Below, piece after piece: positions 1 to 10,898 of a DNA stretch of 64,000 nt. The stretch is from Bemisia tabaci (Eukaryota > Arthropoda > Insecta > Hemiptera > Aleyrodidae). The notes below the pieces were generated by a model, which saw only the letters and a list, made by a program, of their open reading frames with translations, searched no databases and was not told the DNA's origin. The position numbers were made by a program, and so were the translations under genes. The number at the start of each line of letters is the position of its first letter. The stretch's first letter is position 1. Location: positions 21,997,131 through 22,061,130 of the forward strand of contig NC_092795.1 in assembly GCF_918797505.1 (NCBI RefSeq), given 5' to 3'.

Positions 1-101
1 CAGCAATGCACCACTCAGAATGCATTGATGAGATTTATCATGGTTTTTATCCTGATTTGCCGTGTACTGAAATGGATAATGTAATTTTAAACGAAGAATA
101 A
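1..101 (+). other. possible C-terminal end of an open frame, unidentified
   Basis: The frame beginning at base 3 is open from the window edge to a TAA at 99-101. It gives 32 residues that are acidic and non-repetitive, with ...HGFYPDLPCTEMDNV... before a Glu-Glu end. The composition is protein-like, but the stretch is short and its upstream part is outside the window. I do not recognise a family. It could be the end of a transposon or host gene, or chance. Confidence 0.15.
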
Positions 102-147
102 GAGGATCAGTGGATTATCTTCCGCTATTACTGCGCAGACGATTCAA

Positions 148-166
148 CCCCCCCCCCCCCCCCCCC
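148..166. repeat. poly(C) tract
   Basis: An uninterrupted run of 19 C. Such runs recur in the window (13 G at 10379, 18 G at 18453, 15 C at 54406) and are likely places for assembly-length error. Confidence 0.95.
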
Positions 167-346
167 TGCTTCTAGCTTTTTCCAGCCATTTTACAGCTTT
201 ATCTTTTCAGTAAATGCCTTTTGGGCATTTCACAGTATCGATACTGCAATGTTTTCCCAAATTGTTCCGAAGAAATTGGAAGATTTTCAAGATACTCTAT
301 AAATTCTGACTGCCTTTCGATCGATCAGCTCTAACCATCAACTAAT

Positions 347-640
347 TCGGAAACTCGTCATCGTTGGTTTTTTTGTAATCGCACCATTTGCAATGTTGCT
401 TCCGGGGAAACTCGCCATTGTTGCTTTCCAGGAAACTCGCCATCGTTGCTTTTTGAGGAAACTCGACATCGTTACTTTTTGAGGAAACTCGACATCTTTG
501 CTTTCGAGGAAACTCGCCATAGTTGCTTTTTGAGGAAGTTTGCCACCGTTGCTCTCCACGAAACTCGTCGTCGTTGCTTTTTAGGAAACGCGGCATCGTT
601 GCTTTCGAAGAAACTCGCCACCGTTGCTTTTTGAGCAACT
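347..640. repeat. 25-26 bp minisatellite, about 9-10 units
   Basis: The word GAAACTCG (or a one-base variant) starts at 407, 432, 458, 484, 509, 535, 560, 585 and 610, so the period alternates between 25 and 26 bp. Each unit reads roughly GAGGAAACTCGCCATCGTTG followed by a T-rich tail. A degenerate unit lies at 349. Open frames here on both strands are by-products of the repeat. Confidence 0.92.
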
Positions 641-1860
641 TCACTTATTTTAGACTCGATGGTTCCCCGCTACAGACAAGTTATATTAACAGTCGCGGAA
701 AGTTAAATTCAGTAAATTGGGACAGGGAAATCGGTTCCATGCGACGCGACGCCGCTAACAAAGATGCTCGTAAAGCGAGCCTCAGACTCTCGAGTCGCCA
801 TGGCAACCGCAACTTCGTTCCTTTCTGCGCCGCCTAAAATTTGATAAATACCGCACTTTTTACCCGCTTTACAGGAACTCGTGCCTCCCACCCCCTCCTC
901 CAGCACTCTTTTACCCCCTTCCCCATCCGACTCGAACCCGCACCCACACTCGGAGCCAGAAAAGCGAAAGCGTAGACTTGTAAAAGAAAACCCATCTTTG
1001 GATTTCGATTAACTCACCCCTTTCAGCGGCAGACGAAGGGTTACGTCTCGATTAACCCTCCCCCTACCAAATCATCCCCGGGTTTATTATCATAATAATT
1101 ATTTCATATCACCATTATCATTATAAGGCCACGCGCCGAGCGTGTTCCCATCGTTTAGGGAAAATTTAGAGCTCACTTCCGAGATCCTTTCACACAATTC
1201 TGCACGAAATCTCCTCTTAGATTTCATTTTCCTCCTCGCCCTTTTTGTGAATTAAAGTGTAACAACCCGAGAAGTCACTTCCTCAAAGGCCCTCGGGACT
1301 ATTCAAGGCGGAAAATTCGAAGTAACTACCTTTAAGGGGTTTCTTTTTTTAAAGTGCGGATGGAGGAACTTGCTTTACTTAGAAATTTAACGTTTCTATT
1401 GTTCATTTTTCACATGCTTATGAGCCATAAAAATGTGAGGAAGTTATTTTGCGTATTCATCATCGTCCATGTTTTTTGTTGAAAATCTCGGAGTGCAATC
1501 CAGAATTCATTCGACTTTGCAGCCAATTTTGTCCCCAAAACCCCACTGATATGAGCGCAGAGTAGAATCTACTCTCTTTTCTAGGAGTAAACTCCATTCT
1601 ATACCAGAACGGCATCAACTCTTTCATTTTTTCTCCTTGGGGAAAAGATGCACAGACTTTAATAGAAACGCAACTACTGTTTAATTTTGGACGAAAATAA
1701 GTTTGGTGTACTGTGGATTCTACTTTAGAATTAAACACTCCTGTCAAATTCAAAGCCAATCCAAGATAATATGAACGCTAGAACAGTCCTTAAACGTTGT
1801 CCTCAACATCGAGTTTTAGGGAGGAATACAACTTGAGTTTCAGTTAAACTCAATCCGAAT
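641..1860. other. no gene recognised
   Basis: Unique-looking sequence. A 99-codon minus-strand frame (1460-1759) starts with a real ATG, but I see no domain and no splice support. Bases 1081-1130 are a low-complexity AT stretch. Nothing else is supportable. Confidence 0.6.
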
Positions 1861-2090
1861 CGATGATGAAACTGCAGAATCGCGTACCTCAGTTTGCGGC
1901 ATCGGAGACTTCCTGTAATACTATATTTTCTACATAGAAAACTGCTAAACGCAGTGTCTTGAAAACTTCAGTGATTATTTTTCTCTACGTGAAGAATGTT
2001 CCTTGAAAATTTCAAGCTATGATGCTGGTAAGATCTCATTTTTGAAAATAAAATAGGAGCGGGGATTTTGAAACACCGCAACCAAGATAT
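1861..2090. mobile_element. GATGGCCAAAGTG-end MITE, right end missing
   Basis: This is a diverged copy of a dispersed 160-260 bp element also seen at 11821, 44256, 49285, 52930 and 53285. Shared core blocks include CAGTTTGCGRCRTYGKAGACT and, near the right, AAATAAAATAGG...GATTTTGAAACACCGCAA. The usual right inverted end is absent because another element (2091) begins there. Confidence 0.7.
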
Positions 2091-2222
2091 CACTGGGAAA
2101 AAAAGTAGCTTGGATCTAGAGTCCATACTCTTGAAAACAATGACATGAAAAGATACTCTTGATTCAATATCTGCTTTTTGCTTGAATCAAAAGGAAATCC
2201 GCTTAAACTAAGAGACTTCTTG
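2091..2222. mobile_element. half copy of the CACTGGAAAAAAAACACATT foldback MITE
   Basis: Starts with CACTGGGAAA and matches the left arm of the full copies at 4037, 42042 and 46801 (GGATCTAGAGTCC..ACTCTTGAAAAC..), then stops near the symmetry centre. It abuts the truncated element at 1861-2090, so it either inserted there or formed the breakpoint. Confidence 0.75.
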
Positions 2223-2513
2223 CAGTTTCATCGTCAAAATATACTTACTTCAGAGTGAAGTGCACTGCAGATTGCTCTCCGAAGTTTCTTATCTTATATA
2301 GTGTTGTATCACATGATTAGTTAAGTTGAGTTACCAATAGAAATAATTTATATTGATAATATTTATGATATGATATTATTTATGAACAAATTATTACAAG
2401 CTTTATTGAAAATTGAGAAAGGCAGGAGCACAAATAGACTAACTAATGAACTGAGTCTTTTTCTAAAAGTTTAAGTTGTCATGGAGGTGCAACAGTGTAT
2501 TTTAGTAGTTGCT

Positions 2514-2986
2514 TGGTAAGTAAGAAAGTTAAGATACAGGTCTAAAAATGTGTCTTAAAAAAGAATTAGGTATCTAATTGAAAAAAATAATCTAGTGTCA
2601 ACGCGGCCGAAGATGGGAGAGACGTAATCGGGCCTCGTTTTTTAACTTTTCTGTCGAATTTGAGCGACATCTCAATGACAGCATAGAGCAGAGTATTTCA
2701 AGCACACGCGCTCGCCATAGCGCCTTCAATTTTGCAGATGCTGCACGGACATCCATCAAGTACGAATAGTTGTATCTCTGCGCCGTCACCAAAGCGCGTC
2801 TTCTCCTTCCCTCTGTTTTCATTTTGTGTTTGTTTCCGATTGTCTTATTTGTAGTGTTGCTTCGAGGGCTACGTGAGCGACGTACCTTAAAATAGAAGAA
2901 ATGTCATTGCCTCGTTTTTTAACTTCCGAAGAAAAACACATCTTCAAAAGTCTCTCATGAACCCTAAAGGGCGCACGTCTGAAAAT
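2514..2986. mobile_element. dispersed repeat A (intact copy of the 9331 repeat)
   Basis: Aligns from GTAAGAAAGTTAAGATACAGG through CGCACGTCTGAAAAT with 9331-10277. That second copy is split by a 469-bp insertion after CCTCGTTTT. A 70-bp block inside (about 2716-2783) also recurs alone elsewhere in the window. There is no obvious coding capacity, and I do not know the class. Confidence 0.75.
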
Positions 2987-3537
2987 GGACCACTGGACAA
3001 GGTACGAATTTCAGCATTCTGATACATGTTTCTTAACAAAAATTGCACGTAAAATACGATGCTTTCAACGAAAATTACCGAAATAAACTCCTTACGAAGA
3101 TATTTAATGATTCTTGATGCGTGATCTCAAACCACCTGCTCATGAAAAGTCAATGCTCTACGTAATTCACATCGCGCGCTAAACGTTATCATGACAGTAT
3201 CTGCGATTTAAAAATCCAGTAACCTCAATTTTGACGCTTTGGCTTAGCTATAGCAAATTGCTTATAGTTTGAACAACACGTTATGGGAAATGAACATTGC
3301 TCGATTGGAAAGCTTGCTGAAACCGTTGTAATGCACGATTTGACTCACGTAGAGCTTTGAGTTTCTTGTGAGCGGACAGTTCAAATTCCTCGTAACCAAT
3401 GTTAAATACAAACGTTAATATCTTCGATAGGACTTATTTTCAGTAATATTCATTGCGCTAATCGTGTTTTACATGGAATTCTGGTTAAGAAACATAGATC
3501 AGATCGCTTAAATTTGTACCTTGTCTAGTGGTCCATT
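2985..3537. mobile_element. long-TIR MITE, ATGGACCACT...AGTGGTCCAT
   Basis: The first about 110 bases are inverted at 3430-3537 (ATGGACCACTGGACAAGGTA against its complement). The right half recurs at 28288-28540 and a short piece at 53205-53275. No target duplication is evident. It lies directly against the dispersed repeat that ends at 2986. Confidence 0.8.
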
Positions 3538-4036
3538 GTGTGTGACATCTGACAACGACGACGTTCCTCTCGGAGATTTTCTAGGATTATGTTGTGATGG
3601 TACTCCGTATTCTTGAAGTAGTAAACTTATTTGAGTAGTTAGCAGAGATTTAGCCGAAATTGGTGGTCTGCTCGGCAACGATGGGGGGTTGAAACGGACC
3701 ATGAAACCACCGCCACGGAGCGCCGTGCAGCATCCGAATCCTGCGTCCGCAGTTACCTATCTCCGGAACGACCATTGCTTGTCAGAATAGGTGTATGAGT
3801 GCAGATGACACGTCCCGCTTTCTCCCCTCTATTCGCACTTCATTCTTTGCAGCTTTCAGCTGAGTCGTTAGAGATGTCCCGACTCCCGTCTCCCCGTTTT
3901 TATGTTTACCTACTTTTTTCTTGTCGATATTGTACGTCTTTGCTTCGCGAGAGAGACTGCCACTTTGAGAAGAGTTACTACGATTTCTTTTAGTTTGTGT
4001 TATGCATGAATGAGGAGAAAATTACTGTCTTTCAAC

Positions 4037-4260
4037 GCTGGAAAAAAAACACATTGGATCTAGAGTCCAGACTCTTGAAAACATTGACAAGAAAAAGGAC
4101 TCATGATTCAATCGGATTTAAGCTTAAATCAAAAGGAAATCCGCTCAAATTAAGAGGCTTGGTTCTTGATTTAAGCTTAAATCTGATTGAATCAAGAGTA
4201 TTTTTTCTTGTCGATGCTTTTAAGAGTCTGGACTCTAGATCCAATGTGTTATTTTCCAGT
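4037..4260. mobile_element. foldback MITE, CACTGGAAAAAAAACACATT family, full copy
   Basis: A near-palindrome of about 224 bp. The left arm carries GGATCTAGAGTCCAGACTC and the right arm its complement, ending TTTTCCAGTG. Because the arms mirror each other, both strands give similar conceptual peptides (LDLESRLLK...), which is a sign of an inverted repeat and not of a gene. Other full copies are at 42042 and 46801. Confidence 0.9.
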
Positions 4261-4332
4261 GATGGAATTGAATGTAGGTACCTAATCTTGGTCTGAGAAA
4301 TCATGAAACTGGTAAATAATATCGTCAACGTC

Positions 4333-4562
4333 TGGTCAAAGTATCACAAGCGCCATGCTACGTTTAAAAACTTCCACCGCCATTTTATTTTTTACAGAGA
4401 AATTGTTTAACGAAGCTGTCTGAGAATTTCACTAAATTTTCTTTGAGCTGCCGATAGAATTCAATATAATTTTCAAACAGATTCGACCAATAATTTCTCT
4501 GCAAAAAAATAAAATGGCGGCGGAAATTTTTAAACGTTGCATGGCGCTTGTGATACTTTGGT
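4333..4562. mobile_element. palindromic MITE, about 230 bp
   Basis: The arms are imperfect inverted copies: GTATCACAAGCGCCATGCTA near 4341 and its near-complement near 4540, each followed inward by a CCGCCATTTTATTTTTT block and then CAGAGAAATT. Only one copy is seen in the window. Confidence 0.85.
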
Positions 4563-4645
4563 CGGTAGGTGACTATTTGTTTCCGGCAAAAATCGGTCTT
4601 GAGTCAATTCGAAATGTGACTAATCCAACCTAACTGGTCAAATTG

Positions 4646-5602
4646 ACCCTGGTAAAAATTGGCAGTAGAATCTGTGTTCCAAAATTCCATAGACCTACAG
4701 CCGGTTGTAAGATTTCCAATAGCTTCCATAGCCGGCTACACAATTTCTTATAGCCTTTTATAGCCGATGGCGATTAAGCAACAGCCAGGTGATAAAGTGT
4801 ATGCTAAACGTTACTAATTACGGATGCTAGGACTTGGTGAGTTTTTGGAATACTGCTCTCTTTTTGGGCCGTAGTATCTTGATTTATTTTGCGAGGAAAG
4901 CTCCGTACTTTTGATGGATGCCTGTCATTACTAATATATTTGAGCGCCTTCAGTTTCGTATGATACTGTGCAATACCTCTGGTGTGAAATAGTTGCTTCA
5001 AGCGCCGTGGCTCGCTGCGGTGCGGCGCGGCAGGCGGGCAGCCAACGCGATACGCGCATCGGCGCCTACAAACCTAACAGGGATACTTCACGCATTGCGC
5101 AATGCGTGAAGTATCCCTGTTAGGTTCGTAGGCGCCAGTGCGCCGCCGCTCCGCTTTGTGTTATGCTCTAATATTTAATCTCGTGGAGTCGGCGTTTTTC
5201 AACTCATGATTTTGAAATGTTTGCACACTCTGTAGGGATTATTCTCATTTTAATTGATGAAAAAAAATATGTAGTGAAGGAAAATATAATGTGTGTTTTG
5301 TAAATATTAAGGTGGTTACGTATCAAACTTAATGATTTCCAAAGCACACGAATTTCTACACAATTTCTCATAGCCTTTTATAACTGATGGCGGAAAAGCA
5401 ACAGCCAGGCGATAAAGTGTAAAGCCCGGCGATAGGAACTATAGCCCGGCTGCATAATTTTTTATCGCTTCGTATAGCCCGGCCGTATGATTTTCTTCGC
5501 ATTCTACAGCCAGCTATATGATTTTCTGTAGCCTTCTTTAGCCGGCTATAAGAATTCCTATGGTATTTTGAAACGCAGCTCTTATCGCCAATTTTTACCA
5601 TG
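4646..5602 (+). mobile_element. AGCCGGCT-array element, copy 1 (about 957 bp)
   Basis: Ends are inverted: ACCCTGGTAAAAATTGGC on the left and GCCAATTTTTACCATGGG on the right. Each end carries a series of AGCCGGCT-like words (AGCCGGTT, AGCCGGCT, AGCCGATG, AGCCAGGT on the left; AGCCAGG, AGCCCGGC x3, AGCCAGCT, AGCCGGCT on the right) spaced about 20-40 bp apart. The centre holds a 76-bp palindrome at 5061-5136. No ORF is long enough for a transposase, so it is non-autonomous. The family is not one I can name. Confidence 0.9.
5061..5136. repeat. 76-bp central palindrome, copy 1
   Basis: Two 38-base arms meet with no loop (GGCGCCTACAAACC... and ...GGCGCC). One pair is mismatched (TTCGTA instead of TTTGTA). 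The same 76-bp length is kept in all five copies of the element. Confidence 0.95.
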
Positions 5603-6290
5603 GGAAATTTCACCGATCAAAATCCAAATATTCATTAAAACAAATCAGATATGAACAAGCAACTCTTGTCAAATCGCGATTCAACTGGAGTCCGGCTTTT
5701 GACGGTGACAAATGTATCTCATTGCGGTTGGAAAAAGCAAAACTTCCGAGAGTAAGTAATTAGCACTCAACGAGCTTTCATTGAGCCTGTTCATTTAAAA
5801 ACCACTTCCCAATAGTGATTTTTTTGTTGGTTAAAGAAAATCTTTATGATTCTCGAGTGATTTTAATTACTTTTTCACACTTCATTACTGACTCCAACTA
5901 TCCTTTCTGTAAAAGACGTAGATCCAAAAACCAGCTAAAATAGTGCTTTGGAGCGAGTTTGGCCTGTCGCACCCCGCACCCTCCTTTAAATTGAATGTTG
6001 GGCTAGTTTTATACGGTTGACCTCTGACCTAAACTCGCATTGAATTTTGCGTAAAGAGAGGCAAAGCAGTCTCTGTTGAACTCTCCGTTGAACAGTCTCT
6101 TTATGGTACTGTATAATGGATGATGAAGTGAAAAAACCTGGATTTTTGACGGGGCGGGTTGAAGGGGGACCGAGGTGTACCTATCTAATCTCATTTAATT
6201 TCAAGCATTGACAAGGGGTTGTTTGCCTGATAAGTTCTCTATTTTCGACAGCATGTCCAATAAATCACTTTTTATCAGATTCTTAGGGCC

Positions 6291-6444
6291 CAATAGCGTG
6301 GCGTGCTTTGCGCTTTATCGATTGATCTGTCATTTAAACCCATGGAAAAGGATCTATTCACAGTGTGTTCGCAACGAACACCTTAATATTCGATTCTTTG
6401 CCATAGCTTCAAATGGGGAAGTATCGATAATAAATCATTCACGC
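6291..6444. mobile_element. hAT-type MITE, GTGGCGTGGCGTG family, diverged copy
   Basis: Contains the family landmarks: GCGTGGCGTG at the left, ATCGATTGATCTGTCATTTA, the word GTTCGCAACGAACACC near the centre, and AGCTTCAAATGGGGAA at the right, ending in CACGC. Outer bases are worn and no target duplication is seen. Better copies are at 8967, 14563, 30166, 33707 and 50603. Confidence 0.75.
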
Positions 6445-7200
6445 AGCTAAATTGCAGGCAAGTGCCCCTCGAGCTTATTGCCCTTGAGGGTTAAATCGGA
6501 CAGTTTTCGTAGAATTGCCCATATGCTTCTCACGCCGACCCTCGACCGCACTACAGTTTAGTGCAACGCATGAAGTATTCCTACAGTCTTGTAGCCGCTA
6601 ACGTTAACATGCGCCGCTAACGCTAGCATGGTGGTGAAGGCACCGCACCGTGGGTGAAAATTCACGCAGGCGAATGAAACAGAGTGGAAGGGCATACAAT
6701 CAGCAGCTGATCATTTTTACGGGAGTCGGTGGCGGTTAAAAATAAAAAAAAACGGTCGAAAAATTGATGGATAAAATTTTGCCGTTTTATTATAATTGGA
6801 AGATGAAAACAGAAACTTCAATAAAAAACCGACGACATTCATGCATGTGTGCATGTGTTACGTGCATTCATTTAACGAGCTTCACAAGGTATGCTTGTTG
6901 AATAACTTTTGTTAGAGTGAGGACGTACCCAAGAAGGTCCGGGACTCGATGGAAGCTGACCCTACCTCTTCCAAAGGCTGGTGGCCCCTCCCAGAAAAGT
7001 TGTGATCGCGTGTATAGTCGTTCAATACCCTCAGACCTCTGTGAGGGGTAAAAAGGTCATTGCCGCCCCTCCCCCAGAAAAATGAGTTCTACTTTTGTGT
7101 ATAATGACGTCAAAATTTAAAATTATTAATAGAAAGCCACATGATATCTTGACCGCCCTCCTTTGACTTGCTCCGTGAGATGTTCCCGTTTGGACATGAC

Positions 7201-7506
7201 TAGAGTCCCTTTACACTGAGAGTCAAGACAATGTGAATCCATTTCTGATTGGTTCTCGTATTTTAGACCCTCACAGTGTCACAAACGGGAATAAAGATTA
7301 CATTTTCACCGATTGCAAAGATTTTAATCTGGAATGGACCATAGGGAATTACGGATTCGGCAAGGAACAAACGGAATGAGAGATGGAACGGAGAGAGGAA
7401 TTTGAGACTGGGCCGATCAAAGATTACAAAAAACGTTCAATTTGTGTAATCTTTAATCCCGTTTGTGACTCCATGAGGGGTGTTGTCTTGACTCTCAGGG
7501 ACTCTA
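7201..7506. mobile_element. hAT-type MITE, TAGAGTCCC family, with 8-bp target duplication
   Basis: Starts TAGAGTCCCTTTACACTGAG and ends with GGGACTCTA. It is flanked by exact GACATGAC at 7193-7200 and 7507-7514. The right end lacks six bases (TATAAA) that other copies have. The 8-bp duplication plus short inverted ends is the hAT signature. Other copies are at 18113 and 24704. Confidence 0.92.
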
Positions 7507-7837
7507 GACATGACTTACTTGGCGCCGTATGTGGGTGGTTGTTGATGCCGATCCTCCACGAGAAGCGCCACTTGTTTGATGCCTCCCTCGCTTTTAGTTT
7601 CAGCGAGCTCCTATAGATGGCGCGAGCTGCGCGTTGGCGCTCTCATTGATAACCCAGCATCCCGCTCCTCGCCCGGCAGCGGAATGAATTAGGTGCTCAG
7701 TGAGTCACTGAGTTTATTGATCTTGGCGTTTGGATACAGAGGCGGACTGGCTCCGAAAAGCAGCCCGGGAACTTGTCGTCTAAGTTTGACAGTCCGACTA
7801 GCCCCGGGTATCCGAAAGGGGGAGGGCACCTATCTAT

Positions 7838-8093
7838 CAGAATCTCTCGAAATTTTCTCTAGAAGTTAGCAATTCAGGACAGTTACTGGGTTTGAATACG
7901 AAAATTTGAGTTACACCAACGCGCGCTTTTTATAGGATCTAAATCAATTAGAACTCCCTATCCCACAGAATCTCCCGAACTTTTCGCCAGAAGTAAGAAA
8001 TTCAGGACATTTTCTGGGTCTACAAAAGTTTGAGTTACACTTACTCTGCGCGCTTTTCACTGAGTTTGAATAAATTAGAACCACACGGGCTTT
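7838..8093. repeat. 128-bp tandem duplication
   Basis: Two units start with CAGAATCTC at 7838 and 7966. They share CAGGACA...CTGGG, TTTGAGTTACAC and GCGCGCTTTT blocks, with many substitutions, so the duplication is old. Confidence 0.85.
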
Positions 8094-8966
8094 CATCGGT
8101 GGAACCACACATTTCCTCTAAGAGTGGTCGTTGAGCCAATCACGTGATAGGCACTATAATATCGAGAGGAGTAGCTCTCAAGGGGGGTTGAGAGTTTTCC
8201 GACAGGAAAATGTTGAAATATTGACCTACATTCCGACTTTTTTAAAGCAATTTAAGCTCCAACTTTATTCTCGAGTCCTTTGTATATGTTCCCTAGTTCT
8301 CCTATGAATGTTATATTTATTTTGTCTCCTCGGAAATTCCCTTCGAAATTTGACCAGTCGTGTCCCTGCAAGAGGCAGAAGGATAAATCACCGGGTACAG
8401 GGCAGGACTATGGAGGACTATCCTGACCAAGAAAATGATCAAGGGTTTATCATTTTTACTGATTTAAAACCTATTTGAAAATAAATCTTTATTCCAAAAA
8501 GTTATGACATATTTTTGACTAGTTTAAGCCAGCTATTAAAATTTTGTCCATGTCAATAGGGCAGGATGATACTGAACTGACATTAAATTACTAATGTGAT
8601 TGGTCAGTCGTGCCATTTCATCACACTGTCGTTCCTTTGTCGCGGTCGATGATCGAGAAGCTAGGGCATTTAATTCGGCGATCCACAACGAATCAATCAT
8701 CCGACTACTATTGTAGTAACTGTAACTGTAAAACTTTGGTCACTTCAATCAAAGTTTGGTTCATCTCACTCGACTTAACACATAAGTTTCCTGGACTAAA
8801 AACTTCGGTGTCATATGAGTCGAAGTGTTTTTTCTATCTGAGATGCAATCTTTACCGAAGTGCTTAAAGTGGGCTCACAACCTTTTTACCTGCATAGATA
8901 AATACTACTTTAACCCTCAAATGCCCAAGCCGAGTTAAATTGACCCAAGGCTTACTGAAAACAAGT

Positions 8967-9131
8967 CAGTAGCGAGGCGTGAAATGATCAACTATCGATA
9001 TTTCCCCATTTGAAGCTAAGGTAAAAGATCGATTATTAAGATGTCTATTGCGAACACCCTGCCAATCGATCCTTTACCTTAGTTTCAAGTGGCAGATTAA
9101 TCGATTTATCGCAAATCACGCCACATCACTG
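8967..9131. mobile_element. hAT-type MITE, GTGGCGTGGCGTG family
   Basis: Runs from CAGTAGCGAGGCGTG to CACGCCACATCACTG. Internal words CCATTTGAAGCTAAGG, GATCGATTATTAAG and GCGAACACCCTG match the other copies. Flanks AAACAAGT and AAAAAGTG agree only loosely, so the target duplication is decayed. Confidence 0.85.
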
Positions 9132-9330
9132 AAAAAGTGCCCCGTGGGTTGCATCGGGCCGGTACAAACACAAATTTCAGATATAGGTCTATGAATAGAT
9201 CGTATAACAGACATCGAATCGAGAAAGAAGAAGAAAATAGAGTGTGAAAGAAATTTTTGGAAAACTATACCTAGATATACCAAGCCAGGTCTAATTGACC
9301 CGACCATTTCTTCGGAGGGAGTTATGGGCT

Positions 9331-10277
9331 CGGTATGTAAGAAAGTTAAGATACAGGTCTAAAAATATGTCTTAAAAAAGAAATAGATATAATTGAAAAA
9401 AATAATCTAGTGTCACCCCGGCCGAAGACGGGAGAGACGTAATCGGGCCTCGTTTTAGCGGCTCTGGTGCTTGCACTAGAGCTGCTATTCCGGACGGTCC
9501 CAGCTGGGGAGTATCAACGGACCATGTTACATTGGAGAGACCGAGTGTTGGTTGATGGGAATCGGCGCCATTTTCTGTTGTTTAGGGGGACTGATTTTAT
9601 TTTAATTGATATCTTTTTCCTGTGAGCGAATGCTATGTTGTGTAGTATATTTTTGGAATCATGGTGATACTGTCAATAATTCAAAACGGGTCTGTGCTTT
9701 AATCTCGCACTGGAAAAAATGTACTTTACGTTTAAAATTTGAAAATTCAAATCTATAAGTTTTCGCGCTTTTTTCGAAGAATGCCGTGGTTGGAGCTTCC
9801 TAGTCATACTACTCGACATCAGCTGATAGCAAACAAAGGTTACCAAGGAAACCGTAAACGCGTAACAACTACCTACCGTCGCCAGAGCCGCTTTCCGACG
9901 CGAATGCGTTGGAGCTTCCTGCTTGTTTTAACTTTTCTGTCGAATTTGAGTGACATCTCAATGACAGCGTAGAGCGGAGTATTGAAAGCTCACACGCTCG
10001 CCATAGCGCCTTCAATTTTGCAGATGCTGCACGGACATCCATCAAGTACGAATAGTTGTATCTCTGCGCCGTCACCAACGCGCGTCTTCTCCTTCGCTTC
10101 GCTCTGTTTTCATTTCGTGTTTGTTTCCGTTTGTATTATTTGTAGTGTTGCTTCGAGGGCTACGGGAGCAACGTACCCTAAAATAGAAGAGACGTCATTG
10201 CCTCGTTTTTTAACTTTTGAAGAAAAACAAATCTTCAAAAGTCTCTCATGAACCCCAAAGGGCGCACGTCTGAAAAT
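9331..10277. mobile_element. dispersed repeat B, interrupted copy of the 2514 repeat
   Basis: 9331-9456 matches 2514-2640, and 9926-10277 matches 2641-2986. Between them lies an insertion of about 469 bp. The two halves rejoin at a T-run (six T in the intact copy; four T on each side here). Confidence 0.8.
9457..9925. mobile_element. insertion inside dispersed repeat B
   Basis: Present in copy B and absent from copy A. It begins AGCGGCTCTGG, and an inverted CCAGAGCCGCT lies at 9882-9892, so an inverted-repeat unit accounts for 9457-9892. The last 33 bases (to 9925) lie outside that unit. It carries GTTGGAGCTTCCT or a close variant twice. TT at each edge could be a 2-bp target duplication. 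Confidence 0.65.
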
Positions 10278-10778
10278 TGGCAATTTGATGAGAGTCGTGT
10301 CGTGCCTGGGAATTTTTTGACGATGATCCCCAGAAATCCCAAGCCGGGTCAAATTGACCCGACTATCTCTACGGAGGTGGGGGGGGGGGGGTTACACATG
10401 GCGGATGACAAGGGGAATGAGAGCGCCATTATACTTTCAAAAAGGTGAAAATTTAAAAAAAAAATGTATTTCTTCCCTCGAAAAAACAGATAAGAATACA
10501 GAAAATACTTCAAAATCTATCAAGATTTTTGTACTTTAAATACAGGTCCATTTGACCGGGCATGGGATTTCTTTAAGAACTATATAAACAGTGTTGAGCC
10601 AAGTCCCAGGAGCAATTTCATGGTATAGTTTTGTGTTACGCTTTTTTGTGTCTTTATGAACACGTGCAAAGCAAACAATCTGTTTATTGTAAAAAGGCTA
10701 TCAAGATTTCAAATCATTCCGTACGCCTTTTAGGAATAAATCTCTCTAATAATTGTATGTTTCTTTTCAGGATACAGT

Positions 10779-10866
10779 ATGGCCCAAGACAACCGGTGCT
10801 CCTCGGGAAGAAGTCTGGCCGTGCTGTTGTCGTTATGTTTTTTCCAATTCCAGTCTGCCTTTTCTG
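10779..10866 (+). CDS. CUB-domain protein, exon 1: start codon and signal peptide
   Basis: First coding exon of the only well-supported gene. The exon opens at 10771, after the acceptor TTTCTTTTCAG, so a 5' untranslated exon must lie upstream, unseen. The ATG at 10779 has A at -3 and G at +4. Residues 1-29 are a polar N-terminus (MAQDNRCSSGRS) followed by a hydrophobic core (LAVLLSLCFF) and a small-residue end (SAFS), a typical secretion signal. The exon ends with one base of a split codon before GTGAGT (phase 1). Joined to exon 2 at 41226 the split codon reads Glu, and cysteine 31 of the CUB domain follows at once, so cleavage just before the domain is likely. The intron is about 30.4 kb. 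Confidence 0.85.
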
Positions 10867-10898
10867 GTGAGTAGTTATTTTATTCATTTTTATTTATT

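Noticed and set aside
4101..4328. Conserved peptide LDLESRLLK appearing at four loci and on both strands
   Set aside because: It is the translation of the CACTGGAAAAAAAA foldback element's arms. Both strands give it because the arms are inverted.
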